From contig JABACO010000006.1 in NCBI GenBank assembly GCA_013339895.1, positions 5,403,297 through 5,467,296 of the forward strand: a DNA stretch of 64,000 bases, given 5' to 3'. The stretch comes from Ephydatia muelleri. Taxonomy: Eukaryota > Porifera > Demospongiae > Spongillida > Spongillidae. The position numbers and the translations under genes are program-made. The notes under the pieces were generated by a model. The model did not search any database. It was given only the letters and a program-made list of their open reading frames with translations, and was not told the DNA's origin. This document shows positions 49,834 through 61,035 of the stretch, in pieces (position 1 is the stretch's first letter; every line of letters starts with the position of its first letter).

Positions 49834-50319
49834 ATGGCCGACGACCGAAGTACTAGTATTAGCAATCAAGAAGCGTTTGAAAGGTACGTACTGAAGGTTA
49901 AAAGCAACGTGGAGGCAGCCAGACGATTTATAAACGATGAAGGAATAGTGGACGAGCCTGTAGGTCTTGATCGATGGGTTTATCGCTTTCGTAGTCTTAG
50001 GAGTAGATGGGCTAAATTAAGCAAACGGCAGAAGAGCGAAAGTAAAAAGAAGGCATTTATGGAGTTTCAGCAAGAGAGGTTTTTTAAACGTCATGTTACC
50101 GATGAGCCAACTATTGCTCAGAGTTCAGATGAACATGAAGGAAATGAAGTGGAAGAGATTGAAAAAGATGAAGCAAGTACCAGCACAATTGCTCCACTCG
50201 ATGCACTGAGCCCTCGTCATTCCAAAAGGAGAACAGATACTTTATTTGCTGTATTGAAGAAGGAAGCAGAAGTGCAAAAAAATAACAACTACTCAATTGT
50301 TAGGATACATGCTTCATAG
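49834..50319 (+). CDS. Unrecognised 161-aa ORF
   Basis: Starts MADDRSTSISNQEAFERY at an ATG. It has a helical basic region with LDRWVYRFRSLRSRWAKLSK and a Lys/Ser/Glu-rich stretch, then an acidic tail (NEVEEIEKDEAST) and KRRTDTLFAVLKKEAE. There is no signal peptide or membrane helix. Composition suggests a nuclear or DNA-associated protein. It is followed by fragments in other frames (GLKLFHKGKWLAEL near 50360; SLDEALFILSTYKLGRTG from about 50380), so it may be the first part of a decayed element. I recognise no family. Confidence 0.45.
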   Translation: MADDRSTSISNQEAFERYVLKVKSNVEAARRFINDEGIVDEPVGLDRWVYRFRSLRSRWAKLSKRQKSESKKKAFMEFQQERFFKRHVTDEPTIAQSSDEHEGNEVEEIEKDEASTSTIAPLDALSPRHSKRRTDTLFAVLKKEAEVQKNNNYSIVRIHAS

Positions 50320-50870
50320 GGAGAATTTACATGACAGGGCTGTAGCTTCAGTAGGTCTCAAGTTGTTCCACAAGGGAAAATGGTTAGCAGAGTTATAAGT
50401 TTAGATGAGGCTCTATTTATTTTATCTACTTACAAGCTTGGTCGGACAGGGTATACTAGTCTTAGGCAGGAATTGAAGACCAAAGTAGACTTACCAGCCC
50501 ACTATAGGCTAATAATGCAGCATAAGAATTGTATCATGCCAGAGATGTATTTGAACTGAACTGAATTACATTTATGATTATAAATTATGTTAGTTATCCA
50601 ATGTATTTTTTGATTATAAAGTATTAAGAATCTTGATTGTTTGCCTTGAATTTAATGAACTATTCTGGGATAATTATTAAATTTTAATTCCTACGTCATT
50701 TAGTACCTGTGTAGTGTAATATAATTGTGCCATTAATACCTATCAATTCATTACAATAATGGAATTTATATATATCTGTTAAACTTGATTAATCTGTCTT
50801 GATTGTATCCTATTAAATTTATTTAATAACTTACATTAATTTTATCACCTCATTATAAATCAGGATACAA
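50320..50870 (+). other. Decayed coding debris and AT-rich spacer
   Basis: A 50-codon ORF from about 50382 (MVSRVISLDEALFILSTYKL and onward to MPEMYLN) overlaps another open frame ending KWLAEL. Then about 300 bp of AT-rich DNA without features. Confidence 0.4.
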
Positions 50871-50899
50871 ACAAGTTGGTTATATTTGCATACAGTAAT

Positions 50900-51650
50900 T
50901 TGAAAATGTCCTGGTCAGCTATGGTTTTAAACCACTGTGCATTGGTGGGAAAACCATTAAAGCAAAGCATACACTGTGCTCGCCTTAAGCGTTTTCTTGA
51001 TCCAGTTGTTGCAGAGATATCATGGACTAATTATAATGCTGCTGAAGATATTGTGCATGAATGGGAAGAATTTGGCCACCGTGACAGTGGCTCTTGACAG
51101 GAAGATAGTGAGAGTGAACAAGAACTGTTGATGGAAAGGAATAGGTGACAGTGTATAGACCATGAAGATGATGATAGCTACCAGGCTTATCCAGAGCAAA
51201 GTTGTCAGAATGAAAGCCAGAAACGCTGCAGTCCAGAGCAGCATGAAATACTTGAAGCTGAGATAGGATTGCTGCAGTTGGAAATTGCTGGGTTTTTTGG
51301 GGTTTTTTCAGTTGTCTGTTTCTCTAGCTGTAACTGGGTCACAAGAATTTAATGAAGAACTAGCTGCGTCTGCTAATCACAACATACATGATCCACAAAC
51401 CAACAAATCCAATATTATCCTCCCTTGGATCCCAGATGAGTCTATGAAAAGCTATATGAAACGATCAAGGATGCAGGCTCTGGGCACTAGGGCTACGGAA
51501 TCGGAGCTCATTGCAGCAGCATCGTCGCTTTTAACACAACCATTCATATACAGGCAACACGTGGTGAAACATTCAAACGGCTCAAGCATTCACCACAGGA
51601 AACTAACACCGGCATGAAGGCATATTACATAACTAACTTTTTATTAACAA
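50900..51650 (+). pseudogene. Decayed OTU-protease-like region
   Basis: Frame 51285-51617 reads SVSLAVTGSQEFNEEL, then NIILPWIPDESMKSYM, then LGTRATESELIAAASSLL. A shifted frame adds GETFKRLKHSPQETNTG and YYITNF. The order and spacing match the OTU cysteine-protease fold: post-Cys helix, DESM..YM, GTWATE-like strand, AAASLL, WLKHSP, ITNF. The place where the catalytic DGNC should stand reads FLGFFQLS, so the Cys seems lost. An upstream frame (50903-51097) ends HEWEEFGHRDSGS. Such OTU domains often ride in transposons; here it is clearly broken. Confidence 0.6.
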
Positions 51651-51917
51651 ACATTTTGAAACTTAAAAAGATATACTCCGTGCAAGCTGTGTGTCACTAT
51701 TTCATTCAATGCAGCTGCTCATTCGTATTGCATCAGACCATTAGTTTATACTTACTAATCACTATCGGGCAGCCTTTGAATGGTCTTCCATTTTCTATTT
51801 TGCCAGCAAGACTAGTGAATCTGGTATGAATTCTAGCTTTTTTGTTTCATTCTATACCTTTTCATTGTTATGCTTAGGGTTAGTTAGGGATGCCTATATT
51901 TTCTTCACTAATTGGAT

Positions 51918-51942
51918 GGGGGGGGGGGGGGGGGGGGGGAGG
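51918..51942. repeat. Poly-G tract
   Basis: About 22 G in a row on the plus strand, followed by GGA-rich sequence. Confidence 0.9.
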
Positions 51943-52264
51943 AGGGGGCAGTTGCAAAAGCTCTAGAATCTTATAATGCAATGCCAAGTTTCCTAGGAAA
52001 ATTGGAGTGGTTGTGCCAAAATTCCTAGGAAAAATTGTATGGGGAGTGCAACATTTCAGGGATTTAAGTTTTCCTGTCACACCGGTTTATCTTAGCATAC
52101 CTACTGTATCAACGTTATCCAACTTACAGTCCAACTAAAGTATGATACAAACTAACAGCCTACAGACAAGAAAAAAAAATTTCCAGCTCTGAATAAACTG
52201 TTGACTCCAAAAACGTTGATGGTTAGATTTAAAAAAAGTGGCATTATAGTAGCTGCGGCGCAAT

Positions 52265-52520
52265 ATTCTAAAGTAGAGTTGTTCAAAATCAAGCTAAACA
52301 AGGCAACAGAGGAATTCTATAAACAGAAACGGGCTTAAACAATATAAATAAGACCCGCCTTTGTAAAATTATGCTTTTTTATTGTCGTGGCGTCAGCTAA
52401 CTGCAGAAGAAGTTCAAATTAGTATAATATTTCAAAGGGTCTTGAATTCTTTGGTAACAATAAGCACATATGTGACTCAAATATGCATCTCTATGTCTCA
52501 CTAGTTTTATTTTTTGATTA
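52265..52520 (+). repeat. Dispersed repeat, copy 1
   Basis: Begins around AGAGTTGTTCAAAATCAAGC and includes GGAATTCTATAAACAGAAA, CCGCCTTTG, GGCGTCAG and TTTCAAAGGGTCTTG. The same landmarks recur in order at 54335-54800. Confidence 0.8.
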
Positions 52521-52849
52521 AATTTCACACTACAGATACAGCATATACATATAATAATACATAATAGCAATAAAATCTGGAGGCAGATGTCTAAACAGCA
52601 TGTGTATGTATAATTGACAATAGTCATCGCAGAAGATTTGATCATTGTTGATGCAGTCGTATATATTACTAAAGGATAGTACACAAGAAACACTATGCAG
52701 CAGATCACACACCATTGTGACACAAAATCTAGTCTACAGTTGCAGTAAGAAATAACTAGCTGCAGCTGTGATCATACAATTCCTTTCATGTCATTGACAA
52801 GTGCAAGTGTTTCCATGTCTGAACAGATAATTTTAACCCATCAATATCC

Positions 52850-53560
52850 CACTATACTTCAGCCACAACCAGGCATATTTCTCTGCTAAGTAACTTAACC
52901 CCATATAATGCCTCACTATTCTGGCCACACCCAGGCATCTTTCTTGGCTAAGCGACTTAATAACCCCATGTAATGCCTCACTACTCTGGCCAAACCCAGG
53001 CATCGTTCTCAGCTAAGCAACTTAACCCCATATTATGCCCCCTCTATTTTGGCCACACCCAAGCATCATTCTCGGTTATACAACTTAATCCCATATAATG
53101 CCCCCTATATTTTGGTCACACCCAGGCATCATTCTCAGCTAAGCAACTTAATAATGCCTCACTATTCTGGCCACACCCAGCTATCTTTCTCGGCTAAGCA
53201 ACTTAACCCCATAAATATGCCACTCTGTTTTGACCACACCCAGGCATATTTCTCGGCTAAGTGACTTAACCCCATATAATGCCTCACTATTCTGGTCACA
53301 CCCAGGCATCTTTCTTGGCTAAAGTGACCTAACCCCATATAATGCCCCCTGATCTGGGCACACCCTGGCATATTTCTTGGCTCAGCAAATTAACGCCATA
53401 AAATGTCCTGCTATTTTGGCCACATCCAGTGCACCTGTTTATTTTAAACATAATAATTTAACCCTCTAATACCTCAATTTTGGCCACACCCAGGGCACAA
53501 ATGATTTAACCCATAATAGCCTCTTTTGGCCACACCCATGCCAATTGTTTGGAACGCTTA
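52850..53560. repeat. ~62-bp minisatellite
   Basis: About 11 diverged units with CCCCATATAATGCC, TGGCCACACCCAGGCAT and TCTCGGCTAAGCAACTTAA; the last ones are degenerate. Lies between the two copies of the dispersed repeat. Confidence 0.88.
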
Positions 53561-54334
53561 GACTTCTATATCTCCCCCCATTTTAGCCACATCCAGCGCT
53601 TCTGTACATGTACTGCAACTACTCCATTACATTGATTCCAAACCAGAGCTTTAATTCTCTCGTGCCATTTACCGCTACGCTACTTCTTTTAACTTTGAAT
53701 TCGTCACTATTGTCAAGGCAACAGCGCGCGATTGCAGGTTACTACTTTCTACCTTCCGTTATATTCGATCTTTTGATTCTTAAGTCATTACGATTGTCAA
53801 TGTAGCAGCGGGCAATTCTGGTTACTATAGCTTTTCGCCTATCATTATTCTCAAAATATGTCTTTGCTGATTCGGAAATCGTTAAGGTAACTACGTAGTT
53901 ATAAATTAGATTTTGTTAGATTAGTAGATTGCAATTGTATCGGCGATTATGCTTCAGTAACTAACTTGCCTGAGTTGTTCAAGCGCATCATTTGCACAAG
54001 TTTGCAGCAGCTGGTAGAGGCAGAATTCATTGACCGTGCTACACCCGCCCACTTCACTTATTTGGTTGATTGTCACGCGAGGCCAATACAAATTTAGAGT
54101 GGTTATAGTTCAATTGCTTAGCTCGCGCATGCATGAAGTTTCATTTCACTCGCGTGTGTTTGTGTTTACCTATACTCTCGCATGTCAACAAGTCATGACT
54201 CACTAGTGCAGTGCACGCGCGCCGCGCTCGCGAGTCGCACACGTTTCGCGTAGCAAATATAAAATATATATGTGTGTGCGTGCGTGTGTGTGCAGATGTG
54301 TGCATTAACCATGCCGAAATCTGTATTGTTTAAC

Positions 54335-54800
54335 TAAAGCAGAGTTGTTCAAAATCAAGCTAAACGTGGCAGCAGATCAGAGGAATTCTATAAACAGAAA
54401 TAGACCCGCCTTTGAAAAATTATACTAATTTGGAATAATATGGTTTTAACCAGTTATGGCTACTGAACAATTTAGCGATAACTTAGTTATAGCCTTGGTT
54501 ATACCGGTTGGGAAAAGCGCACAAATAGTTATACAAGTGTTATACGATAGTTTTACATGGATCTTATCAGATTGTAGTAGTTATAGCAGAGTTATACCAA
54601 ATTCTGTGGGAACTAATGTGCGCTTATCCCAATTGTCAATACATGGTATAACCGTGTCTGGGTTTATATTCATGGCGTCAGTTAACTGAAGTCGTGACCA
54701 TGATAAAGTTCAAATTAGTATCATTTTTCAAAGGGTCTTGAAGAATTCTTTGGTAGCAGTAAACACATATTTGACATAAATATGCCTCATTTTATTATTT
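54335..54800 (+). repeat. Dispersed repeat, copy 2, with ~240-bp insertion
   Basis: Shares both halves of copy 1 (AGAGTTGTTCAAAATCAAGC; TTTCAAAGGGTCTTGAAG) in direct orientation. About 240 bp from roughly 54430 to 54668 separate them here. The two copies are about 2.07 kb apart. Confidence 0.78.
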
Positions 54801-54837
54801 CTTTTTAATACAGGAATACAAGATACAATAAAAGCGC

Positions 54838-55135
54838 ATTATTATTATTATCATTACATACACTTTATGCACAACAATTCTACCTATCATTACCTACGCT
54901 ACTCGCATGAGTCCTATGCTGCAGACCCCCTCACTAAGATGGCTCTATATGTAGCTACAGACCTCACCAGGGACATGTTGAGGCGACTATACATTTCATT
55001 AAGGACACTGGATTTGGGACTAGCTCGATGGATGGCTATAAAAGAGGCAAGACGGGAAAAAACAGCCTGAGCCTCTTTCCCCCAGTGTCCAAAGGTCTCC
55101 ACAGCTAGAGGAATGCATATATATGTACACACAAT
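54838..55135 (-). mobile_element. Non-LTR retrotransposon 3'-end fragment (A)
   Basis: Minus-strand peptide CIPLAVETFGHWGKEAQ and the end of the C-terminal domain (SVLNEMYSRLNMSLVRSVA). Bounded by ATT repeats at 54838-54852 and AAT repeats at 55139-55158. Severely 5'-truncated. Confidence 0.85.
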
Positions 55136-55194
55136 ACAATAATAATAATAATAATTTATTCAACAATAACCAAACACAAGTCACAAAACAACAT

Positions 55195-55425
55195 ACAAAC
55201 TCAAATGTATTCCTGATGATGGCAGGAAAGTCGGCACAAAATAGCCCTCACATTTGCCCTAACTAAATGGAGATTGAGTCGGCCATACAGTTCAGACAGA
55301 ACCATAGATTTGGGCCTGGATGAAGGGCGAGAGGCTAACATGGAAAACGCCTCCAAAGCCTCCTTCCCCCAAGCTCCGTATGATTCCACTACCAGAGGGA
55401 TACAGACCCATCCAAGATCACTATG
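55195..55425 (-). mobile_element. Non-LTR retrotransposon 3'-end fragment (B)
   Basis: Minus-strand DLGWVCIPLVVESYGAWGKE then LSELYGRLNLHLVRANVRAI, the extreme C-terminus of the endonuclease-bearing ORF. Head to head with fragment C about 70 bp away; both abut AT-rich repeats. Confidence 0.85.
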
Positions 55426-55489
55426 ATTATTATATTGGATAAAAATTAAAAAAAATTATATTCAAATAATAAAATAACATACACAAAAC

Positions 55490-57280
55490 AACTTGAGAGC
55501 TTGCATTGACGAGAATTGGTTGAAAGAAGATTTTGTGGTTTTTAAGGTGGACATGTCTAATGCTTTCAACCAAATATCCAGGCAGGCCATTCTTGATCAG
55601 TGCTTGATGTTCTTCCCTGAGCTTCTACCATGGGTATCCTGGTGCTACGGCTCCCACCCTTTTCTCTGGCACCCTTTAGGTGTGGTTACCTCCCAATCAG
55701 GAGTGCAGCAAGGTGACCCACTAGGCCCAATGTTGTTTGCTCTTGTCCTCCATAAATTGGTAGCCTCCTTAGAGGCAGATGATGGCTGCTTCAACCTCCT
55801 TCTGAACCTTTGGTATCTTGATGATGGTGTCCTGGCAGGAGACAGATCAGCAGTGTCACGTGCTTTAAACATTATTGAAGAGTTGGGTCCACACCTGGGC
55901 CTTCACATCAACCTTCCCAAGTGTGAGCTATTTAGCAGAAATGATAATTCATTGTTCCCACCCGATGTGAAATCATCTCTCTCACCAAATTTGGATGTCC
56001 TTGGAGTGCCCATTGGGGACTACATCCACTGCTCCCAGTTCATCTCTGAGAGATGTGCTCAGAGCAAAGCGTTACTCTCTGCCATTACAGATGTCTCAGT
56101 GGTAGACCTGCATGTCTCCCTATCTCTGCTTCGCATATGTGGAAGCTACTCTAAGCTTGTCCATCTGGCCAGAGCCACCCCACCTAGTCTTTGTATAGAT
56201 AGTTTGAAGTCCTTTGATGATGAAGTCAGGCAGTGTTTTGCTTCATGTTTGGCTCTACCTATCCCTGATAGCAATTGGGACCAGGACAGCTTAGCCTCAG
56301 CTTTGGTGGGTTAGGGCTCCGCTCCCTTGCACGGCACTCCCCAGCTGCCTTTATCTCTTCTTTGGCTGAGCCCCGGCAACATCCACCTACAGAAGGCTGT
56401 GGCTTCATTCAACAACCAGGTCTCCATGCTTGATTCTATAACAGTTGATGCAGCCCTAGCAGTCCCCCCATATCAACACACTTTGTCCGAAAAATTGGAC
56501 AATCACCTCTTCCAATCTCTCCTTTCTTCGGCTTCCCCAGTAAACATGGCAGGCCTCCTCTCTGTCTCTGCTCCCCATGCAGGTTCCTGGATCTCAGTGG
56601 TCCCTTCTACCGGCCTGGGTCTTCATCTCGATCCTGCTGAATGTCAGACAGCCATCAAATGGTGGCTTGGCCTTGACACATCAAGAGGTTCCCTTTGTCT
56701 TCTGTTCTGGCATAGCACTTAACCCTCTTGGACACCATGCCATCTCTTGCAGACATGGAGGGTTTGTTGTTTCATGGCATAACAACCTTCGTGACACCAT
56801 TGCCAACTTCTGCCGCTGAGCCCACCTTTCAGTGCAATTGGAAATGGGACATGGGCTATCCCCAAATCATTCAAACTCCCGTCCAGCTGACATTCTTGTT
56901 CAGGGCTGGGAAAGGGGCCTACCTGCAGCCTTTGACGTCACAGTGTCCTCTCCCCTCACTCCAGCCAGCCTGGAGGAAGCGAGTGCCTCAATTGGTGCTG
57001 CAGCCCACATTACTGAAACCCGAAAACACTCTGCCAATGACAGCAAGTGTCAAGAATTGGGCTGGCCAGGTATGCACCTCACTGGCTGTAGAATCTTATG
57101 ACAATTGGGGGATGGTGGCTCATTCTGTTTTCAAACGCTTGGCCTCCCTAATTGCCATCCATCAGTCATGCCCAAAGGCCTCAGTGTCAGCAGAACTTTA
57201 TGGTCACCTCAACTTGTCTTTATTGAGGTCAGCAGCAAGAGCCATATTGGGAAGGGAGCCCATGGGAGTTGGTGGTTAGC
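55490..57280 (+). mobile_element. Non-LTR retrotransposon copy (C), 5'-truncated, RT to endonuclease, frame-broken
   Basis: The first 822 nt are one open frame of reverse transcriptase: KVDMSNAFNQISRQ, QQGDPLGPMLFALVL and the catalytic WYLDDG. A TAG at 56312 and several frameshifts follow. The remainder still reads KWWLGLDTS, the His/Cys region HHAISCRHGG, WHNNLRD, and the nuclease RPADILVQGW and AAFDVTVSSPL. It ends near 57280 before an (AAT)n tract. Confidence 0.9.
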
Positions 57281-57349
57281 CTGTTTTTGTTGATTCAATA
57301 ATAATAATGAAGAACAATAATAAATAATAATAATAATAATAATAATAAG

Positions 57350-58201
57350 TCTCCCCCTTTAATGCCATTACAGTCAATTCTGCTCTGGAGTCTCCCATTC
57401 ACCAGAAGGTCTTGTCAGGATTGATCCAAGCCCAACATTTCCACATCTTGTTGGAATCCTCCTCTCCAGCTAACAGAGCTCGCCTCCTGTCAGTGGCTGC
57501 TCCTCATGCTTCCTCTTGGCTATCAGTGGTCCCTTCCCCTGGTTTGGGCTTGCACCTGGAGTCGAATGAGTTCCAGATGGCTATTAGGTGGTGGCTGGGG
57601 TTAGATACTTCTGGTCGGTCCATGTGCCCATTCTGCCCCGATACTGCTCTTGATCCTCTTGGTCACCATGCTGTGACCTGCAGGCATGGGGGGGGATGTG
57701 GTCACACGCCATAATCATCTACGAGATGAGGTATTTGACCTTTGTCGTCGTGCCCACCTAAGTGTGAGTGTGGAGAGAGGTCATGGCCTTACCAGAGACC
57801 TTGCCCACACAAGACCTGCTGACATCCTCATTGCTGGCTGGGACAGAGGCAAACCTGCGGCACTAGACCTGACCATTACCTCACCACTCTGCTCTGTCAT
57901 CTTGGGTGAATCATGTTACCAGGCTGGAGCGGCAGCCCTGGCAGCAGAGACCCGCAAGCTCCACTCCAATGGACCCAAGTGCCAAGAGTTGGGCTAGTCC
58001 TGCATCCCATTGGCAGTGGAGACTTATGGCAATTGGGGCAAGCAGGCACATGATACCTTCTCCAGGCTGGCATCCTTCCTAGCCATTCACCAGTCCTCCC
58101 CCAAGGCAGTAGTTGTGGCTGAAATTTATGGCCGGTTGAATGTGGTCCTGGTTCGGTCCATTGCTAGAGCCATCCTGGCCAGGGAGCTTCCACCCTCCTA
58201 A
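57350..58201 (+). mobile_element. Non-LTR retrotransposon copy (D), endonuclease half
   Basis: 5'-truncated at an (AAT)n tract. Encodes ANRARLLSVAAPHASSW, CPFCPDTALDPLGHH, then after a one-base shift VVTRHNHLRDEVFDLC, RPADILIAGW and AALDLTITSPL, a TAG at 57995 and the C-terminal CIPLAVETYGNWGKQA. Ends at the stop near 58201, followed by ATTATG/ATT repeats. Confidence 0.9.
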
Positions 58202-58289
58202 CTTGCTATTAGTAGTTTAGTGTATGTGTATGTATGTATTGAATTATATATGATTATGATTATGATTATTATTATTATAGTATTATGAT

Positions 58290-58796
58290 TGTGACATCAT
58301 TGCACGGCACAATAAGCTTAGAGACTGTTTTGCCAACCTGTGCTCTAAAGCCTGCTTATCTCTCAACTGGAGAAAGGTCCAGGCTTAGACTTCTCTAGAC
58401 CAGCTGATGTGCTGGTGCCAAACTGGTCCCTCTCCAACCCTGCAGCTTTTGACCTGAAAGTCATCCATCCGCTTAATACAGACCTGATTCTGGAAGCGAG
58501 CTTGGCTTCAGGCAATTCTGCAGAGTTTGGGGAGATTGGAAAGCACACCAAGAATGATCAGATGTGTGGAAGATTGGGCTGGACATGCATTCCATTAGTG
58601 GTTGAAGTTTATGGTGGTTGGGGATGTGAAGCCCAAGGATGCTTCTCTAGATTAAGTAAGAGGCTTGCCGCAAGTGGGTGTTTGTGAAACTGAGGCACTG
58701 AGCCAAATGTACTGCCTGCTGGGCGTCACACTGATGAGGCAGAATGCAAGAGCCATTCTACTCAGATGTGCCCAAACACCCCTTCAGGATTGTTAA
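58290..58796 (+). mobile_element. Non-LTR retrotransposon 3'-end fragment (E)
   Basis: Begins within IARHNKLRDCFANLCSKA after an ATT tract. Two frameshifts (near 58370 and 58670). Its protein is very close to the same part of copy F (NPAAFDLKVIHPLNTDLILE), so E and F belong to one recent subfamily, distinct from C, D, H, I and K. Confidence 0.9.
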
Positions 58797-58880
58797 TCTT
58801 AATTGTATTATGTATGTGTATGTGTGTTTGCTCGTGTTTTCTTGTGTTATTATTATTGTTATTATTATTAATTATGATTG

Positions 58881-60776
58881 GTAAAGGAAAAGGCTTCTGA
58901 CTTTTTCAGTCCTTTTCAGTTTGGTGTGGCGTGCCCAAGAGGATCAGAAAAGATAATCCACAACCTCCGAGAGGTTTTAGAGCAGCATTGGAGTGACCCT
59001 GATTTTGCTGTTGTTAAAGTCGACATGCAGAATGCTTTTAATCTTGTATCTAGGGATGCTGTTCTCCAACAATGTTTAATGCACTTTCCAGAGATTTACC
59101 CATGGACCTCCTGGTGTTACTCACAACATCCAAAACTTTGGCATCCTGTTGGTTCAATTTCCTCGGCATCAGGGGTTCAGCAAGGTGATCCTCTTGGCCC
59201 TCTACTGTTTGCTCTAGTCCTTCAATCAGTTCTGAAAAAGTTAGCAGCTGACCCTCAATGTCAACAGCTCTTGCTTAATGCCTGGTACTTAGATGATGGG
59301 GCCCTGGCTGGTCCAGGCTCTGCTGTGCTCAGAGCTCTAGAGGTCCTAGGTGCAGACGGCAAGCCAAATGGTCTGATCCTTAACCCATCCAAATGTGAAC
59401 TGTTCAGTCCTAATACAGATACCTTTCAACCTTTCGACTCCAGCATCCCTACATCAACTACACCTAACTTTGAAATCCTGGGGGCACCAATTGGAAGTCC
59501 AGAATTTTGTGGTGAATACATTGAGGCAAAGAGAAAGCAGGCTTGTTCTCTTCTCCATCTTTTACCTCAGCTATGTGACCCTCAAGTATCCATCTTGCTA
59601 CTTCGCCACTGTGCTAGTTTTTGTAAGCTGTCCCATTTAGGTCGCTCAGTTCCTCCGTGTGATTCTTCTCTAAGGCAGTTTATGCTCTTTGATGAAGATG
59701 TCCTCCACTGTTTGGAAGAATGTGCAGCCTTCGAACTTACACTTTCAGCCACCAAACAAGTTCAGCTACCATTACGGCATGGTGGTCTTGGATTGACATC
59801 AGTCTCTAACCACTCCTCCAGTGCATTCATTTCGTCTTTGTCCAATGCTATTGATGTCACCAGTGCTCCAAATGCTTCCCATCACCTCAAACAGGCAATA
59901 GCACTCTACAACACAAAGATCAACTCTGCTGATGCAATAACATTTGAATCAGTGACTAGCTCTCCTCCACAACAGCACCATCTATCAGGCAAAATTGAAG
60001 ACAATTCCTTTCAGACTCTTCTTATCAACAGTACAGTCTGTACCAGAGCAAGACTCAGAGCAGTATCAGCCAGTAATGCTAATGCCTGGTTGAGAGCTAT
60101 TCCTTGCATACACAATGACTTAGCTTTGGAGCCTCAAGAGATGCAAGTCCTATTAAAATGGTGGCTAGGTCTACCTGTCTTCTCAGCTGACAGTAAATGT
60201 CCCTTCTGCTCAAGTGCCCTTGATCCAGATTGCCACCACGCCCTTACATGTCGTTCTGGAGGGGATGTCATTGCACGGCACAATAAGCTGAGAGACTGTG
60301 TTGCCAACCTGTGCTCCAAAGCATGCTTATCTCCTCAACTGGAGAAAGGTCCAGGCATAGACTTTTCTAGGCCAGCTGATGTGCTGGTGCCAAACTGGTC
60401 CCTCTCCAACCCTGCAGCTTTTGACCTGAAAGTCATTCATCCGCTTAATACGGACTTGATTCTGGAAGCGAGTTTGGCTTCAGGCAACTCTGCAGAGGTT
60501 GGTGAGATTGAAAAGCATGCCAAGAATGATCAGATGTGTGCAAGGTTGGGCTGGACATGTATTCCATTAGTGGTGGAAGTCTATGGTGGTTGGGGATGTG
60601 AAGCCAAAGAATGCTACTCTAGATTGAGCAAGAGGCTAGCTATGCAAGTGGGAATCTGTGAAACTGAGGCACTGTGCCAAATGTACTGTCTGCTGGCTGT
60701 CACACTGATGAGACAGAATGCAAGAGCCATCCTCCTCAGATGTGCCCGTGCTCCCCTTCTTGAGTATTCTCATTAG
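58881..60776 (+). CDS. RT / restriction-like endonuclease ORF of copy F, 631 codons, 5'-truncated
   Basis: Longest intact mobile-element ORF in the window. It opens out of an (ATT)n tract with no ATG before RT motifs, so the N-terminus is missing. Order: RT fingers end (SDFFSPFQFGVACPRG), KVDMQNAFN, QQGDPLGPLLFALVL, catalytic WYLDDG (about residue 137), thumb, KWWLGLP, zinc motif CPFC and CHHALTC, ARHNKLRDC, PD-(D/E)xK-type nuclease RPADVLVPNW and AAFDLKV, and a conserved C-terminus GWTCIPLVVEVYGGWG. Architecture is that of R2/R4-like site-specific non-LTR retrotransposons. The product would nick DNA and prime reverse transcription. As truncated it is unlikely to be functional. Confidence 0.9.
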   Translation, partial: VKEKASDFFSPFQFGVACPRGSEKIIHNLREVLEQHWSDPDFAVVKVDMQNAFNLVSRDAVLQQCLMHFPEIYPWTSWCYSQHPKLWHPVGSISSASGVQQGDPLGPLLFALVLQSVLKKLAADPQCQQLLLNAWYLDDGALAGPGSAVLRALEVLGADGKPNGLILNPSKCELFSPNTDTFQPFDSSIPTSTTPNFEILGAPIGSPEFCGEYIEAKRKQACSLLHLLPQLCDPQVSILLLRHCASFCKLSHLGRSVPPCDSSLRQFMLFDEDVLHCLEECAAFELTLSATKQVQLPLRHGGLGLTSVSNHSSSAFISSLSNAIDVTSAPNASHHLKQAIALYNTKINSADAITFESVTSSPPQQHHLSGKIEDNSFQTLLINSTVCTRARLRAVSASNANAWLRAIPCIHNDLALEPQEMQVLLKWWLGLPVFSADSKCPFCSSALDPDCHHALTCRSGGDVIARHNKLRDCVANLCSKACLSPQLEKGPGIDFSRPADVLVPNWSLSNPAAFDLKVIHPLNTDLILEASLASGNSAEVGEIEKHAKNDQMCARLGWTCIPLVVEVYGGWGCEAKECYSRLSKRLAMQVGICETEALCQMYCLLAVTLMRQNARAILLRCARAPLLEYSH

Positions 60777-61030
60777 TGTATTCTTGTATCCTGATTATTA
60801 TTATAATATGCGTTAGGTTCTTTGTTGCATTATTGGCAATAAAAAAATTTAGAATAATAATAGTACTTTTGTTTTGTGTTTCCCTGTAATGTTGTTATTT
60901 TATTATTTGAATATTATAATAAACAAAAGTATAATTATTATTATTATTAAGATAAATGAAACTTCAAATACATATACAGCAGATACAAGAATGCAAACCT
61001 ATAATAATATACATGTATATACCTACAGAT
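60777..61030. repeat. AT-rich spacer with TTA/ATT runs
   Basis: 3' trailer of copy F followed by repeated TTATTATT and ATTATTATTATT runs, adjoining the 3' end of copy H, which comes from the other strand. Confidence 0.75.
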
Positions 61031-61035
61031 AAAAT

